A DNA stretch of 53,299 bases from Porphyromonas crevioricanis (GTDB taxonomy: Bacteria > Bacteroidota > Bacteroidia > Bacteroidales > Porphyromonadaceae): assembly GCF_900167225.1 (NCBI RefSeq), contig NZ_FUXH01000013.1:1-53299 (forward strand), given 5' to 3'. This document shows, one piece after another, positions 17,821-27,091 of the stretch. Both the position numbers and the translations under genes were made by a program. The notes below the pieces were generated by a model, which was not told where the DNA came from, made no database searches, and was given only the letters and a program-made list of their open reading frames with translations. Numbering within the stretch: position 1 is the stretch's first letter; the number at the start of each line of letters is the position of its first letter.

Positions 17821-17894
17821 GGTTGGGTAGCTCAGCTGGATAGAGCAACTGCCTTCTAAGCAGTCGGTCCCGGGTTCGAATCCCGGCCCAATCA
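17821..17894 (+). tRNA. tRNA-Arg (anticodon TCT)
   Basis: A 74-nt cloverleaf: acceptor stem GGTTGGG/CCCAATC, D arm AGCTCAGCTGGATAGAGC, anticodon stem ACTGC/GCAGT with loop CTTCTAA (anticodon TCT, reading AGA/AGG), and T arm CCGGGTTCGAATCCCGG. The CCA end is not encoded. A terminator follows 12 nt later. tRNA genes are common integration sites, but I see no copy of its 3' end elsewhere in the window. Confidence 0.98.
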
Positions 17895-17906
17895 CATGAA
17901 TTAGGT

Positions 17907-17953
17907 TATCCCGAGACTCGTTCCAAAGAGCGACTCTCGGGATATTTCTTTTT
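17907..17953 (+). terminator. Intrinsic terminator after tRNA-Arg
   Basis: Stem TATCCCGAGACTCG / CGACTCTCGGGATA (one mismatch), 10-nt loop, then TTTCTTTTTC. Ends the tRNA transcript. Confidence 0.92.
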
Positions 17954-18021
17954 CTGAAAAGAGGGGACTTTTATACGAGTTCCAAAATGGCAATTATAAC
18001 CTGCCATTTTACCGACTCTTC

Positions 18022-18140
18022 AGAATGCGCTAATCTCGAAAGCTTTGAGACTGAGGGTACAAGGGAAATGTCCTTGTCTTTATAGCTGGCCCGAATGTCG
18101 ATAATAGTGTAGCGAGTACTGTGTTATGCAACAGACTCAA
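18022..18140. repeat. Dispersed repeat family B, copy 2 (degenerate)
   Basis: The 3' block (18092-18140) matches the other B copies: GAA..CGATAATA, then CGAGTAC..GT, then CAACAG.CTC at the end. The 5' half is poorly conserved, so the left border is a guess. It lies just downstream of folB. Confidence 0.5.
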
Positions 18141-18149
18141 GAGACTTTC

Positions 18150-18527
18150 TTATGAACGAATGTAGGAAAGGGAGACCGAAGCGGACTTTACATCTCCTCC
18201 GAATGGAGGGTTTTGTTTGGCAATCGTTATACAAGCTGATTCTACATTGGGGTATTCTTCTGCAATGCATCTGAGGATACGTCCTGCTACATGTTCGAGG
18301 AGTAGTGAGGGAATATCCATTTCTCTTTTTACAAGCATATAAATGTCAGCATAGCTGATAGTGTCTTCTATATTGTCTGAAAAGGAAGCCTTCGTAAGGT
18401 CTGTTTCTAAGTTTAGATCCAGAATGAAGGTGTTTCCGACTTCTCGCTCTTGTGGTAATACACCGTGGTAGGCATAAAACTTCATTTCATGCAGCCGAAT
18501 GGATCCTTTGACTTCAATTTTGTTCAT
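18150..18527 (-). CDS. folB: Dihydroneopterin aldolase
   Basis: 125 residues, normal size. FYAYHGVLPQEREVGNTFILDL near 17-38 is the family signature with the conserved Glu, DTISYADIY precedes the LLEHVAGRI helix, and the conserved lysine lies in TIAKQNPPFGG near 100. It converts 7,8-dihydroneopterin to 6-hydroxymethyl-dihydropterin plus glycolaldehyde in folate synthesis, as a cytoplasmic oligomer. It starts 8 nt after the CDF transporter gene's stop and is cotranscribed with it, though the functions appear unrelated. Confidence 0.95.
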   Translation of the reverse strand: MNKIEVKGSIRLHEMKFYAYHGVLPQEREVGNTFILDLNLETDLTKASFSDNIEDTISYADIYMLVKREMDIPSLLLEHVAGRILRCIAEEYPNVESACITIAKQNPPFGGDVKSASVSLSYIRS

Positions 18528-18535
18528 GTCCCGGT

Positions 18536-19483
18536 TTATTTCTTTTGAATATATGGTTCTATATGTATCATGATATGTGTATCGCTTCCATATTTGTCTC
18601 TCAAGGCAAATTCTATCTGGTCCGATATCTTATGTGCCTGCAGTACCGTCAATTCTGCTCCAACTTGTATGTCGCATTCTATAGCCCAGCAGTTTCCCAG
18701 ATCTCTGGTGTGCAGGTTGCAGACATTTTGTACTCCGGGAGTCGTCCGGATGAGATCTACGATGTCTCTACGTATATTTTCAGGCAGACTGGCTTCTACC
18801 AGACCGTTGAGAGCTGGCCGTAGTAAACTTGTGCCCACTCTGATTATAAAGAAACTGACAACTATGGCTGCCATTGGCTCTAACACTGTCCATTGAGGAC
18901 CCAAGATGATAGCACCCCCTATACCGATGAGTGTGGCGATAGAGCTGTATGCATCAGACCTGTGGTGCCAGGCATTGGCTTCTACCGAGCCGGATTTTAC
19001 CTGATGGGCCACTCTCAGGGTCACATGGAATAGAATCTCCTTGATGAGGATACTCACCACGGCCATCCACAAAGCAATCTGTCCCGGCACGGCAATGGGT
19101 TTTCCCTCTACATAGTATTCGTAGATCATCCTGCCTCCATTGATCATTAGCATGGTTCCGACAAGAAGTAGCACCAATGCAATAATACTGGTAGCCATGA
19201 GTTCGAACTTCCCATGTCCATAGGCATGATTGTGATCTTTGGGTTTTCCGGCAATGCGAACAAAAAACAAGACAACCAGATCCGTTACAAAATCAGAAAG
19301 AGAGTGTACAGCATCGGCAATCATGGCTGCCGAATTGCCTAATGTCCCGGCCAAAAATTTGAGTCCAATCAATAGTGCATTGGCAACTGTTCCCACTGCC
19401 GTGATTTGAAATATCCGAGCCGAACGCTTCCTTGCTCCAAGAGGACTATCAGAGGCGGACGGGGGGATTTTTTGCAGACTCAT
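18536..19483 (-). CDS. Cation diffusion facilitator metal exporter
   Basis: 315 residues, about six membrane helices and a cytoplasmic C-terminal ferredoxin-like domain (about 215-310). The metal site shows DAVHSLSDFVTD in helix 2 and HHRSDAYSS in helix 5 (HxxxD type, typical of Zn/Fe/Mn CDF proteins), with HAYGHGKFE after helix 3. It uses proton exchange to remove divalent metal from the cytoplasm. The metal cannot be fixed from the sequence. Cotranscribed with folB. Confidence 0.94.
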   Translation of the reverse strand: MSLQKIPPSASDSPLGARKRSARIFQITAVGTVANALLIGLKFLAGTLGNSAAMIADAVHSLSDFVTDLVVLFFVRIAGKPKDHNHAYGHGKFELMATSIIALVLLLVGTMLMINGGRMIYEYYVEGKPIAVPGQIALWMAVVSILIKEILFHVTLRVAHQVKSGSVEANAWHHRSDAYSSIATLIGIGGAIILGPQWTVLEPMAAIVVSFFIIRVGTSLLRPALNGLVEASLPENIRRDIVDLIRTTPGVQNVCNLHTRDLGNCWAIECDIQVGAELTVLQAHKISDQIEFALRDKYGSDTHIMIHIEPYIQKK

Positions 19484-19566
19484 AACTCAGGATACATTAA
19501 GGCTACCAATGCGGACACGGTGAATAGTTACAATTGAAACACAGAGCCGATACGGCTTGAATCCTA

Positions 19567-20502
19567 TTAAGCATTCTCTTTTGTGGAAATTTCTGTTTGG
19601 TCTTTGTTCGCTGCATGGTGGATGGTAAGCTGAGGGAAAGGGAAGCTGATGCCCAAACGGTTGAACTCTGCATAAACCCGTCTGTTGAAATCCCAATTGA
19701 CATCCCAATAATTTTCCGGTTTGCTGTATGCACGAACCAATACTTTTACGGAGCTGTCTCCCAACTCATGTAGGACCACGTAGGGAGCAGGATCCTCCAG
19801 TATTCTCTCATCCGAAGCGATAAGCCGGCCTATGATCTCTTTTACTTTTTCAAAATCTTGATTGTATTCTATTCCGATCGTCCAAGAGTTTCGCAGGAAA
19901 GTTTCCTTGCTTACATTGGTTACTTCATTGGATGCCAACTTGCCATTGGGTATGTATACCATCCGGTTTTCAAACGTACGTATCACTGTGTGGAAGATCC
20001 CTACAGCTTCTACTTTACCTTCAAAGTCTGCTGCCGTAATGATATGGTCGTTTACCTGAAACGGCTTGCTCAACAGGATGATTAGCCCTCCTGCCAGATT
20101 TTGCAACTGACCACTCAAGCCCATCCCTATGGCCACACCAGCCGAGGCCAGTAATGCCGCGAAACTAACAGACTGCACTCCCAAGATAGAAGCAGTCAGT
20201 ACGATCAGGAAAATAAATAGAGAGATAGATGCAAACGAATGGACGAATGTAATTACAGCTTTGTCGATGTGACGTTTCCTCAGTATATGATCCAACCACT
20301 TGACCAACAAAGAAGCCAGCAGCCTGCCAAGGTAGAATACAATCAGAGCGATTACTACCTTAATCCCGAAATTCATTAGCTTTTGCAACCATCCGGAGAG
20401 TAGTTGTTCGTAGTCTATGTTTTTCAAGTCTTGCAGGGAGTGTTGCTGTGCAATGGAATCCAGACCGGATATGCTGGATAGGAAGGACAAAGCTTGGGGC
20501 AT
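19567..20502 (-). CDS. Small-conductance mechanosensitive channel, MscS family
   Basis: 311 residues from the ATG at 20502. The frame continues upstream only to a TTG at 20538, which would overlap the divergent gene. Three N-terminal membrane helices are followed by the pore-helix signature (ALLASAGVAIGMGLSGQLQN) and the MscS beta domain (GLIILLSKPFQVNDHIITA, then YIPNGKLASNEVTN). Opens under membrane tension to release solutes on osmotic downshock. It stands 84 nt upstream of the CDF gene in the same direction. Confidence 0.94.
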   Translation of the reverse strand: MPQALSFLSSISGLDSIAQQHSLQDLKNIDYEQLLSGWLQKLMNFGIKVVIALIVFYLGRLLASLLVKWLDHILRKRHIDKAVITFVHSFASISLFIFLIVLTASILGVQSVSFAALLASAGVAIGMGLSGQLQNLAGGLIILLSKPFQVNDHIITAADFEGKVEAVGIFHTVIRTFENRMVYIPNGKLASNEVTNVSKETFLRNSWTIGIEYNQDFEKVKEIIGRLIASDERILEDPAPYVVLHELGDSSVKVLVRAYSKPENYWDVNWDFNRRVYAEFNRLGISFPFPQLTIHHAANKDQTEISTKENA

Positions 20503-20522
20503 ATTTTGTGTACTTTTGCTAA

Positions 20523-21389
20523 GTGATACCGAAGACAAATATACTAAAAACGCTCTGTTTTACGACCTTGTTACTTGCCTTATGTGGCTTGATGGGAGGC
20601 CGACTTCATGCGCAAGAATATTCTACCGAGATTGTGGCAGATAGCTTGACTCGGCTCGTCCAAGCTCAATCGGAAGCAATTGATCGGGGAGATTATCCCG
20701 AGGCCGAAAAACTACTCCGTCAGGCTCTACCTCTTATTCGAGACAAGAACGCCAGGGCTATGCTGCTTACTAATTTAGGGACTGTTTACCAACGTCTGGC
20801 CCAACTTGATCAAGCTCTTCTATCCTATTCCGCAGCCTTAGCTCTGAATGAAGATTTGGCTTCTACTCGAGACAGCAGAGCTATGATCTATGCTGCTACT
20901 GGTAAGATGCAGCAGGCTGTGTTGGACTACAGCTATCTCTGCCAACTTTACCCTCTGAACGAGATATATCGCTATAAGCGAGCTATGGTCTATGTCAGCA
21001 TGAAGAGATATGCGGAGGCCGAGGCAGACTTGTGTAGTATATTGGAGCATAATACCGGTTCACTCAAAGCATCCGAAGGGTTAGCTTTGGTATACACGCT
21101 CACAGGGCAATACGACAGAGCCGAGCGACTATATAATGATTTGATAGAGAAATTGCCCGGGCAGAGTCTTGGATACGAAGGCAGGGCAAGGCTTTTTCTT
21201 CTTAGTGGGAAACCCGGCTTTGCTCTCAGGGATATAGATAAAGCCTTTGAGTGTACTGATCAGCCTTCGGCAGCCCTTTATCGTTTGCGAGCCGACATAT
21301 GCCAAATAATAGGGGATGAAAAGGCAGCCCATGCAGACCGAAGTATGGCAGAGCGGATGACCTCTGCGCAAATTCGGGGAGACCGATAG
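20523..21389 (+). CDS. Secreted tetratricopeptide-repeat protein
   Basis: 288 residues starting at GTG 20523; a TAA directly precedes it, so no longer start exists. Residues 1-31 form a signal peptide ending LHAQ. The rest is about seven TPR units (GDYPEAEKLLRQALPLI, AQLDQALLSYSAALALN, QYDRAERLYNDLIEKL). Likely a periplasmic scaffold; the partner is unknown. The stop is 2 nt before the AddB-like gene, so the two are translationally linked, although one product is exported and the other cytoplasmic. Confidence 0.88.
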   Translation: MIPKTNILKTLCFTTLLLALCGLMGGRLHAQEYSTEIVADSLTRLVQAQSEAIDRGDYPEAEKLLRQALPLIRDKNARAMLLTNLGTVYQRLAQLDQALLSYSAALALNEDLASTRDSRAMIYAATGKMQQAVLDYSYLCQLYPLNEIYRYKRAMVYVSMKRYAEAEADLCSILEHNTGSLKASEGLALVYTLTGQYDRAERLYNDLIEKLPGQSLGYEGRARLFLLSGKPGFALRDIDKAFECTDQPSAALYRLRADICQIIGDEKAAHADRSMAERMTSAQIRGDR

Positions 21390-21391
21390 AT

Positions 21392-24300
21392 ATGGAACAG
21401 GAAAAATCCTTACTTCGCTTTATTGCACAAGAAGTCTTGCTGGAGCATGATATCAAAGACCTCTATAAGCTCTCTTTTATTTTCCCATCCCGGCGAGCAG
21501 GAGTATTCTTTCTTCGTGAGTTGAGTTTACTTGTCGAGGACAGGCCTTTTTTCGCTCCACGTATAGAGACGGTAGATAGTTTTATTTCTCAGCAATCAGC
21601 CTTTCAGGCAACGGATTCTTTGTCTTTGCTCTTTGAGTTGTATCTGGCTTACTCCGAGTTGTTGCAAGACCAGGCTCAATCTTTTGCCGACTTTGCCTAT
21701 TGGGGGCAGATGATACTCAAAGACTTTGATGATATAGACCGCTCTCTTATTGATGCCGAGGAGATATTCTCCAATGTCGCAGATCTAAAGGAACTCGGAG
21801 CAGACCACAGTTATTTGAGTAGTACACAGGTAGATGCTATACGGAGTTTTTGGAAGGATTTTGAGCCCTATGACAAAGACAGTGAGAAGCATGGGCGAAG
21901 TGAGTTCCTTTCTTTTTATCGTTCGTTAGCCCCTCTCTACCGGCTTTTTCGGCAAAGATTGCAGGAGCGAGGACAAGCCTACAAGGGGATGATATATAGA
22001 GAAGTTTCCGAGCTGGAAGACTTTGCTATACGCCTCTCCAATAGTTCGCAATACTATATCTGTGGCCTTTTTTACTTGTCGCCTTCTGAGATGAGGATTT
22101 TCCGGAGGATGCAGAAAAGCGGAAAGCTTACATTCTTTTGGGATCAAAGTGGAGAGGTTGCTCAAGACATGGGGCAAGAAGCCTACGAAATACTGAGAAT
22201 CAATAAGGAGAAACTGGGAGGAATAGTGTATAGAGGAAATCCTAAGCGTAAGCCTCATATCACTGTCTTAAGTGTACCTTCCTTCAATGCTCAAGCCAAA
22301 GCTCTTCCGCAACTGCTGGAGATTGCCGGGATAAACCCTCAAGAGGAACCCGATGCTGTCATTGTCCCAATGGAGGAACGACTATTGACCCCTCTTTTTG
22401 CTGCTGTGCCGGAGAGTTTCGATAGATTGAATGTAACGATGGGCTATCCCCTGTCTCTTACCTCAGCTTCCACCTGTCTGATGCTTTGGTGCGACTTGCA
22501 GGCCTATCTGTATCAATCCGGTGTCAATTCTTCAAGAGAAACGATATGGCCATACGACAAACTCGTCAATTTGCTTTCCAACCCTCTGATCATCAATGAA
22601 CCGAGTATCAAGGATAGTGGTATTGCCAAAAAGATAGGTGAATCTCGACTATACTATATTGGTTCCGATTTTATTCCCTCGGATATTCCTTTTCTGAACC
22701 TTTTGTTGCATCCAGTCAGTTCTACTGGAGATTTTCTGGAGAGAGCAATTGCTTTGCTTGATCATAGTTTGAGTTCTCTTCTTTTTTCGAGGGAGGAAGA
22801 TGCAGGTATGCATAAAGCTGAAAGTATCGAGGCTGAATACCTCATTACTCTCAAGCGGATTGTGATTAACCTGCAAAACTTGTGTTTAAGGATTGGGGAT
22901 ACGATTGATCTGCATACGGCTATCGATTTGCTTTCCGGGCAAATTCGTGAGACAACCTTCTCTTTTGAGGGAGAACCTCTTGTGGGGCTGCAAGTGATGG
23001 GGCAATTGGAAACCCGTTGTCTGGCGTTCGACAAGCAAATCATTCTTGGAGCAACAGACAACAACTTGCCCGGTAGCTCCATTGCCTCCACTCTGATTCC
23101 CTATACTATCAGGCGAGGCTATGGTCTTCCTCATGGTAACGTGGAGCAGGCAACCTTTTCCTACCACTTTTTCCGCCTTATAGCTACAGCCAAAGAAGTC
23201 CTTCTTGTCTATGACTCTCGCAGTGCGGGAGGGAAGGCCGCAGGAGAAGAAAGCCGGTATATCAAACAACTATCCTATATATACGACTATCCGATACGTC
23301 GCATCAACTTGGATATTCCTGGAGATCTGCCGACTACGCGACCCATCGTTGTTGAAAAAGACAGCCGTGTGCAAAGTTTGTTGTCCGAATACTTCAGCTC
23401 CACAGCAGAGCAATGCCAGTCCGAAGGCAGGCTCCCGGCTCTCTCACCCAGTCGTATATCGCAGTATTTGCTCTGTCCACTGAGTTTTTATTTCGAGGTG
23501 GTGGAGCAAATTCGGCTGCATGATGAGCCGAACAAGACAATCGAGCCAAACGACTTCGGGAGCATATTGCATCTTTCGATGGAGAGGATATACGATCACC
23601 TTACTTCCGATCGGATGAAAAGCCCGGATCCTCAGCTGCATCCGATAAAGGCCTCAGCAATAGAATATTTGCTTGACAAAAGGAACACAGATACGTCCGT
23701 GATGCATTTTGTAGAAGAAGCACATGCAGAGTATTATAATACACAAGTCTCCAAGTTGAGGGGAATGTCTGTTGTAACGGTAGATCTCATATCGCAATAT
23801 GTCCGTAGTATTCTGCAGCATGATATACAACTCATAGAGCAGGCTGCGGAAAAACAGCTCTACTACATAGGATCGGAAAAGAAAGTTACAGGGCAAGTGC
23901 CTATTGAATTGAAAGGGGATTGGGAAGGTGGAGTAGGAAAAACGGTCCATATACGTATCAAGGGAACGATTGATAGGCTGGACATGATAGACGGTACGAT
24001 ACGAGTGGTAGACTATAAGAGTGGACCGGTCGAACTTACAGCCAAGGCCGACGATCTCTATTACACAGTAGACCCCAAGAAGGGGTATGAGCAAAAAGCT
24101 ATCGACCAGACATTGTTTTATTCAGAATTGCTGACCCAAAATCCCTCTTTGTTTCCGGGGTTGGTAGATTACCCGATCTGGCCGACTCTCTATCATGTGC
24201 AATCCATAGGAAAAAAGGAGAAGGACGAAAAGGCGGATGGTATATTGAGGATAAGGCAGTGCAGCAGTGCAGAGCTAAAGGACAAAAAAATAAAGGCCCA

Positions 24301-24472
24301 AGCCGAACTCCTGCCAATCAATAACTACGTCCAACAAGTAGCTGTCAAGTACAGGCCGGCCTTGCGTAGGTGCTTGGAAGAAATTTTTGATGCCGACAGC
24401 CCGTTTGTACAAAGAACGGAGGCGGATTTTATATGTGCCTATTGCCCTTTCAATTCCATTTGTGGGCGGTGA
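21392..24472 (+). CDS. AddB-like PD-(D/E)XK nuclease
   Basis: 1026 residues. The N-terminal region resembles the inactivated helicase of AddB/RecC proteins: FPSRRAGVFFLREL stands where a Walker A would be, without GKT. The C-terminal nuclease shows the D-x-K core in RVVDYKSGP near 870. Cysteines of an AddB-type 4Fe-4S staple are at C695, C1015, C1018 and C1024. Family role: with AddA it resects double-strand breaks for recombination. The AddA helicase partner, usually next door, is not in this window. The start ATG is 2 nt after the TPR gene. Confidence 0.9.
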   Translation: MEQEKSLLRFIAQEVLLEHDIKDLYKLSFIFPSRRAGVFFLRELSLLVEDRPFFAPRIETVDSFISQQSAFQATDSLSLLFELYLAYSELLQDQAQSFADFAYWGQMILKDFDDIDRSLIDAEEIFSNVADLKELGADHSYLSSTQVDAIRSFWKDFEPYDKDSEKHGRSEFLSFYRSLAPLYRLFRQRLQERGQAYKGMIYREVSELEDFAIRLSNSSQYYICGLFYLSPSEMRIFRRMQKSGKLTFFWDQSGEVAQDMGQEAYEILRINKEKLGGIVYRGNPKRKPHITVLSVPSFNAQAKALPQLLEIAGINPQEEPDAVIVPMEERLLTPLFAAVPESFDRLNVTMGYPLSLTSASTCLMLWCDLQAYLYQSGVNSSRETIWPYDKLVNLLSNPLIINEPSIKDSGIAKKIGESRLYYIGSDFIPSDIPFLNLLLHPVSSTGDFLERAIALLDHSLSSLLFSREEDAGMHKAESIEAEYLITLKRIVINLQNLCLRIGDTIDLHTAIDLLSGQIRETTFSFEGEPLVGLQVMGQLETRCLAFDKQIILGATDNNLPGSSIASTLIPYTIRRGYGLPHGNVEQATFSYHFFRLIATAKEVLLVYDSRSAGGKAAGEESRYIKQLSYIYDYPIRRINLDIPGDLPTTRPIVVEKDSRVQSLLSEYFSSTAEQCQSEGRLPALSPSRISQYLLCPLSFYFEVVEQIRLHDEPNKTIEPNDFGSILHLSMERIYDHLTSDRMKSPDPQLHPIKASAIEYLLDKRNTDTSVMHFVEEAHAEYYNTQVSKLRGMSVVTVDLISQYVRSILQHDIQLIEQAAEKQLYYIGSEKKVTGQVPIELKGDWEGGVGKTVHIRIKGTIDRLDMIDGTIRVVDYKSGPVELTAKADDLYYTVDPKKGYEQKAIDQTLFYSELLTQNPSLFPGLVDYPIWPTLYHVQSIGKKEKDEKADGILRIRQCSSAELKDKKIKAQAELLPINNYVQQVAVKYRPALRRCLEEIFDADSPFVQRTEADFICAYCPFNSICGR

Positions 24473-24500
24473 AAATCAGACTCTGACCCAGTTTTAGAGG

Positions 24501-25670
24501 TTAATCCATTCGACTTTTGTAGTCCTCATATGTGTAGCAACGGAGTAACTCGTAGGAGTCATCCGGTCGTTTGATATAGAGAGACGGGTGACGCACTCCA
24601 TTGAACATCGTGGTTTTGACAGTTGTGTAGTGACACATATCTTCAAAAATAATCCGATCACCTACTTTCAGGGGGTTGTCAAAGCTCCAATCCCCTATAT
24701 AGTCCCCCGCCAGGCAGCTACATCCCCCCATTCGATAGGTCGGCTTCCCTGGCTGGGCTTCTTGGTAGGCAGCTCGTATGGTTGGTTTATAGGGCATTTC
24801 CAGACAATCTGGCATATGGCAAGTAAAAGAGACATCGAGTATAGCTGTCTTGATCCCCTTGTCTTCTACTATATCTACGACAGTGCTGTATAAGTATCCA
24901 GTTTGCCAGGCGAAGGCAGACCCCGGTTCCAATATGACTTTGAGGTGAGGGCGTCGCTCTCTAAAGCGAAGCAAGGTATCGATTAGATGTTCAACATCAT
25001 ATTCTTTGTGTGTCATCAAGTGCCCCCCACCCAGATTGATCCATTTGAGTTGGGATAGCAGGTTGCCGAACTGTGTCTCTATTGCTTCAAGCAAATGTGC
25101 CAGATCTTGACTGCGACCTTCACACAAGGCATGCACATGTAAACCTTCTATTCCTTTAGGCAAATGATCACCCAATTCTTCTCGCCGTACGCCAAAACGT
25201 GTGCCAGCTCCGCAAGGGTTGTATAACTCTGTTTCTACGGGCGAATAGCCCGGATTGACCCGAAGTCCGAAACTTACGGGGTGATCGATCTTTTCCAGCA
25301 AAGGGCAATTCCCTCGAGAGTCTACAAAACGATGATATTGAGATAGACTATTGAACGTCAAATGGCTACTCAGGCGTAGCAACTCTCCCATTTCTTCCTC
25401 CTTATACACCGGGCTGTAGGTATGCGCCAAAGCTCCCATTTCTTCGTATGCCATACGAGCTTCCCAAAGAGAGCTGGCAGTACTCTCTCTCACATAGCTG
25501 CGTACAATGTTGAAAGTCTTCCACATGGCGAAAGCTTTGAAAGCCAGTATGATATTTGCTCCACTTCGCTCGGCTACAGAGCGTATCAGGGCCAAATTTT
25601 TTTCAAACTTATCTTGCTCCAGAACATAAGCCGGGCTGTCTATGCCTGATGGCAGCTGTTGGGTATTCAT
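24501..25670 (-). CDS. nspC: Carboxynorspermidine decarboxylase
   Basis: 389 residues of the fold-III PLP decarboxylase family. AFKAFAMW places the PLP lysine at K45, and GLHVHALCEG, NLGGGHLMTHKEYDV and ILEPGSAFAW are the PLP phosphate-loop and active-site segments. MGGCSCLAGDYIGDW near the C-terminus carries the substrate cysteine/aspartate. It removes CO2 from carboxy(nor)spermidine, the last step of the alternative polyamine route. The partner dehydrogenase is not in the window. It has its own promoter-like site overlapping the end of selD, and is convergent with the AddB-like gene (28 nt apart, no clear terminator). Confidence 0.95.
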   Translation of the reverse strand: MNTQQLPSGIDSPAYVLEQDKFEKNLALIRSVAERSGANIILAFKAFAMWKTFNIVRSYVRESTASSLWEARMAYEEMGALAHTYSPVYKEEEMGELLRLSSHLTFNSLSQYHRFVDSRGNCPLLEKIDHPVSFGLRVNPGYSPVETELYNPCGAGTRFGVRREELGDHLPKGIEGLHVHALCEGRSQDLAHLLEAIETQFGNLLSQLKWINLGGGHLMTHKEYDVEHLIDTLLRFRERRPHLKVILEPGSAFAWQTGYLYSTVVDIVEDKGIKTAILDVSFTCHMPDCLEMPYKPTIRAAYQEAQPGKPTYRMGGCSCLAGDYIGDWSFDNPLKVGDRIIFEDMCHYTTVKTTMFNGVRHPSLYIKRPDDSYELLRCYTYEDYKSRMD

Positions 25671-25810
25671 CGTATTTTCTTCCGTTTTTCTTTGAGTGAG
25701 AGACCATATCGCCTGGGCTCCGTCTCCGTGTATCTAATTCCATTAGGAGGAGCAACGGCTCTCTCTTCCCTAGCATAGGAACTTTATTGCTGAGACCTCA
25801 TTGCTGATTG

Positions 25811-25840
25811 CAAAGTTATGAGATCTCTAAAGAAGGCAAA
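25811..25840 (-). promoter_or_regulatory. Candidate promoter of nspC
   Basis: Minus strand TTTG, 18 nt, TAACTTTG: both boxes of the Bacteroidota promoter are exact. It overlaps the last codons of selD and would give a leader of about 135 nt. Confidence 0.6.
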
Positions 25841-26867
25841 CGCCTGCACCATGAGCAGAGGTCGGTACAATGGAGCCTATGACGGTTGCACTCGTCTCTC
25901 CGGCTGCGTGCAATTGCTGTAATGTACTATCGACATGCTCCGAATCAACGGCCATGAGCAGGCCTCCGGAAGTTTGTGGATCCGCCGATAAGTAGAGCTG
26001 GTTGGTCGAACAACGGACTTGTAGTGCATCTCCCACATAGCGGATATTTCTGAATGCTGCACCAGGGATACAACCATCATCGAGCAGTTCCAGAGATCCG
26101 TCAATGCAGGGGAGTGATGAGGTCTCTATCTCTACACCTACGGCAGAGGCTCGGGCCATTTCCCATGCGTGACCTATCAATCCAAAGCCGGTCACATCCG
26201 TCGCTGTCCGTACCCCTGCTTCTGTCATTATTTCAGCTGCATATCTATTGAGTCGGCACATTGTTTCTACAGTTAGTTGATAGGAGTCTTTTGGGGTTAA
26301 GTCAAGTCGTTTGCCAGCCAACTGTACACCTATCCCAAGAGGTTTGGTTAGTATTAGTTTTTGTCCGGGACAGGCTCCTGCATTGGTGATTAGTTTCTTC
26401 GGATGCACAGTGCCAACCACAGCCAAGCCGTACTGAGTCGTCTCGTCCTCTATCGTATGGCCACCCATCGTAATAGCCCCCGATTCTTCTACAGCCTCCT
26501 GCCCGCCACGCAATATCTCTCTCAATCCTTCCAGAGGGAGGCGTTTGGAGGGATAATGTGTCAGGTTGAGAGATAGGAGGGGTTTCCCTCCCATTGCATA
26601 TACATCACTTAGGGCATTGGTGGCAGCAATACGTCCAAAAGTAAATGGGTCATCCACTACAGGAGGGAAAAAATCAGTCGTTACGATCAAGGCTGTTTCG
26701 TCATTCAATCTGTAGACTCCGGCATCATCACAGGTTGAGAGTCCCACCATCACATTAGGATCAGAAGTTACAGCTATACCGCTAAGCAGTTTCCCCAAAG
26801 CAAGTGGATCTATTTTGGCCGAGCATCCCCCATAGGGCCTGTCTTCCATTAGTTTTATCGGGTGCAT
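25827..26867 (-). CDS. selD: Selenide, water dikinase
   Basis: The ATG at 26867 gives 346 residues (MHPIKLMEDRPYGG...), the normal family length; the longer open frame upstream overlaps the previous gene and lacks family likeness. YGGCSAKIDP carries the active-site cysteine at position 14 (a Cys form, not selenocysteine) and the nearby lysine. TTDFFPPVVDDPFTFGRIAATNALSD is the AIR-synthase-type ATP and metal site, broken here by position only. It makes selenophosphate from selenide and ATP. It starts 5 nt after the DUF3343 gene in a tight selenium operon. Confidence 0.95.
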   Translation of the reverse strand: MHPIKLMEDRPYGGCSAKIDPLALGKLLSGIAVTSDPNVMVGLSTCDDAGVYRLNDETALIVTTDFFPPVVDDPFTFGRIAATNALSDVYAMGGKPLLSLNLTHYPSKRLPLEGLREILRGGQEAVEESGAITMGGHTIEDETTQYGLAVVGTVHPKKLITNAGACPGQKLILTKPLGIGVQLAGKRLDLTPKDSYQLTVETMCRLNRYAAEIMTEAGVRTATDVTGFGLIGHAWEMARASAVGVEIETSSLPCIDGSLELLDDGCIPGAAFRNIRYVGDALQVRCSTNQLYLSADPQTSGGLLMAVDSEHVDSTLQQLHAAGETSATVIGSIVPTSAHGAGVCLL

Positions 26868-26872
26868 AGTAA

Positions 26873-27091
26873 TTAGTCTATAAATAGAGTATCGGGTTGC
26901 TGGCCTATCTTTTCTTCGCTTTGGCTCCGGTAAGCAGCAGGGATATATAAGCACATACCGCACTCAGGGTGAAGATAATCGGGAACTGTCCGTACCTGAT
27001 GAGGTATATCTGCTTTTCTGATACGCTCCAGAGCTTGCAAGAAAGCTCTGGTGGAAGCGAATATCACGTAAAAAGAATTACAACCCGCCAT
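26873..27091 (-). CDS. DUF3343 putative selenium/sulfur carrier protein
   Basis: The ATG at 27091 gives 72 residues (MAGCNSFYVIFASTRAFLQA). The start overlaps the end of the aminotransferase gene by 14 nt. The ferredoxin-like opening and a cysteine pair in HPECGMC near residues 42-46 match the DUF3343 family, proposed as a small Se/S carrier and repeatedly found with selD, yedF and cysteine-desulfurase-like genes. Longer upstream starts in this frame lie within the other gene and are not used. The carrier role is inferred for the family, not shown. Confidence 0.85.
   Translation of the reverse strand: MAGCNSFYVIFASTRAFLQALERIRKADIPHQVRTVPDYLHPECGMCLYIPAAYRSQSEEKIGQQPDTLFID

Noticed and set aside
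17821-17894. tRNA-Arg as an integration site of an island
   Set aside because: No duplicate of the tRNA 3' end and no integrase gene were found in the window.
25827-26963. SelD as a selenoprotein
   Set aside because: The active position in YGGCSAK is a cysteine codon and no in-frame TGA is involved.
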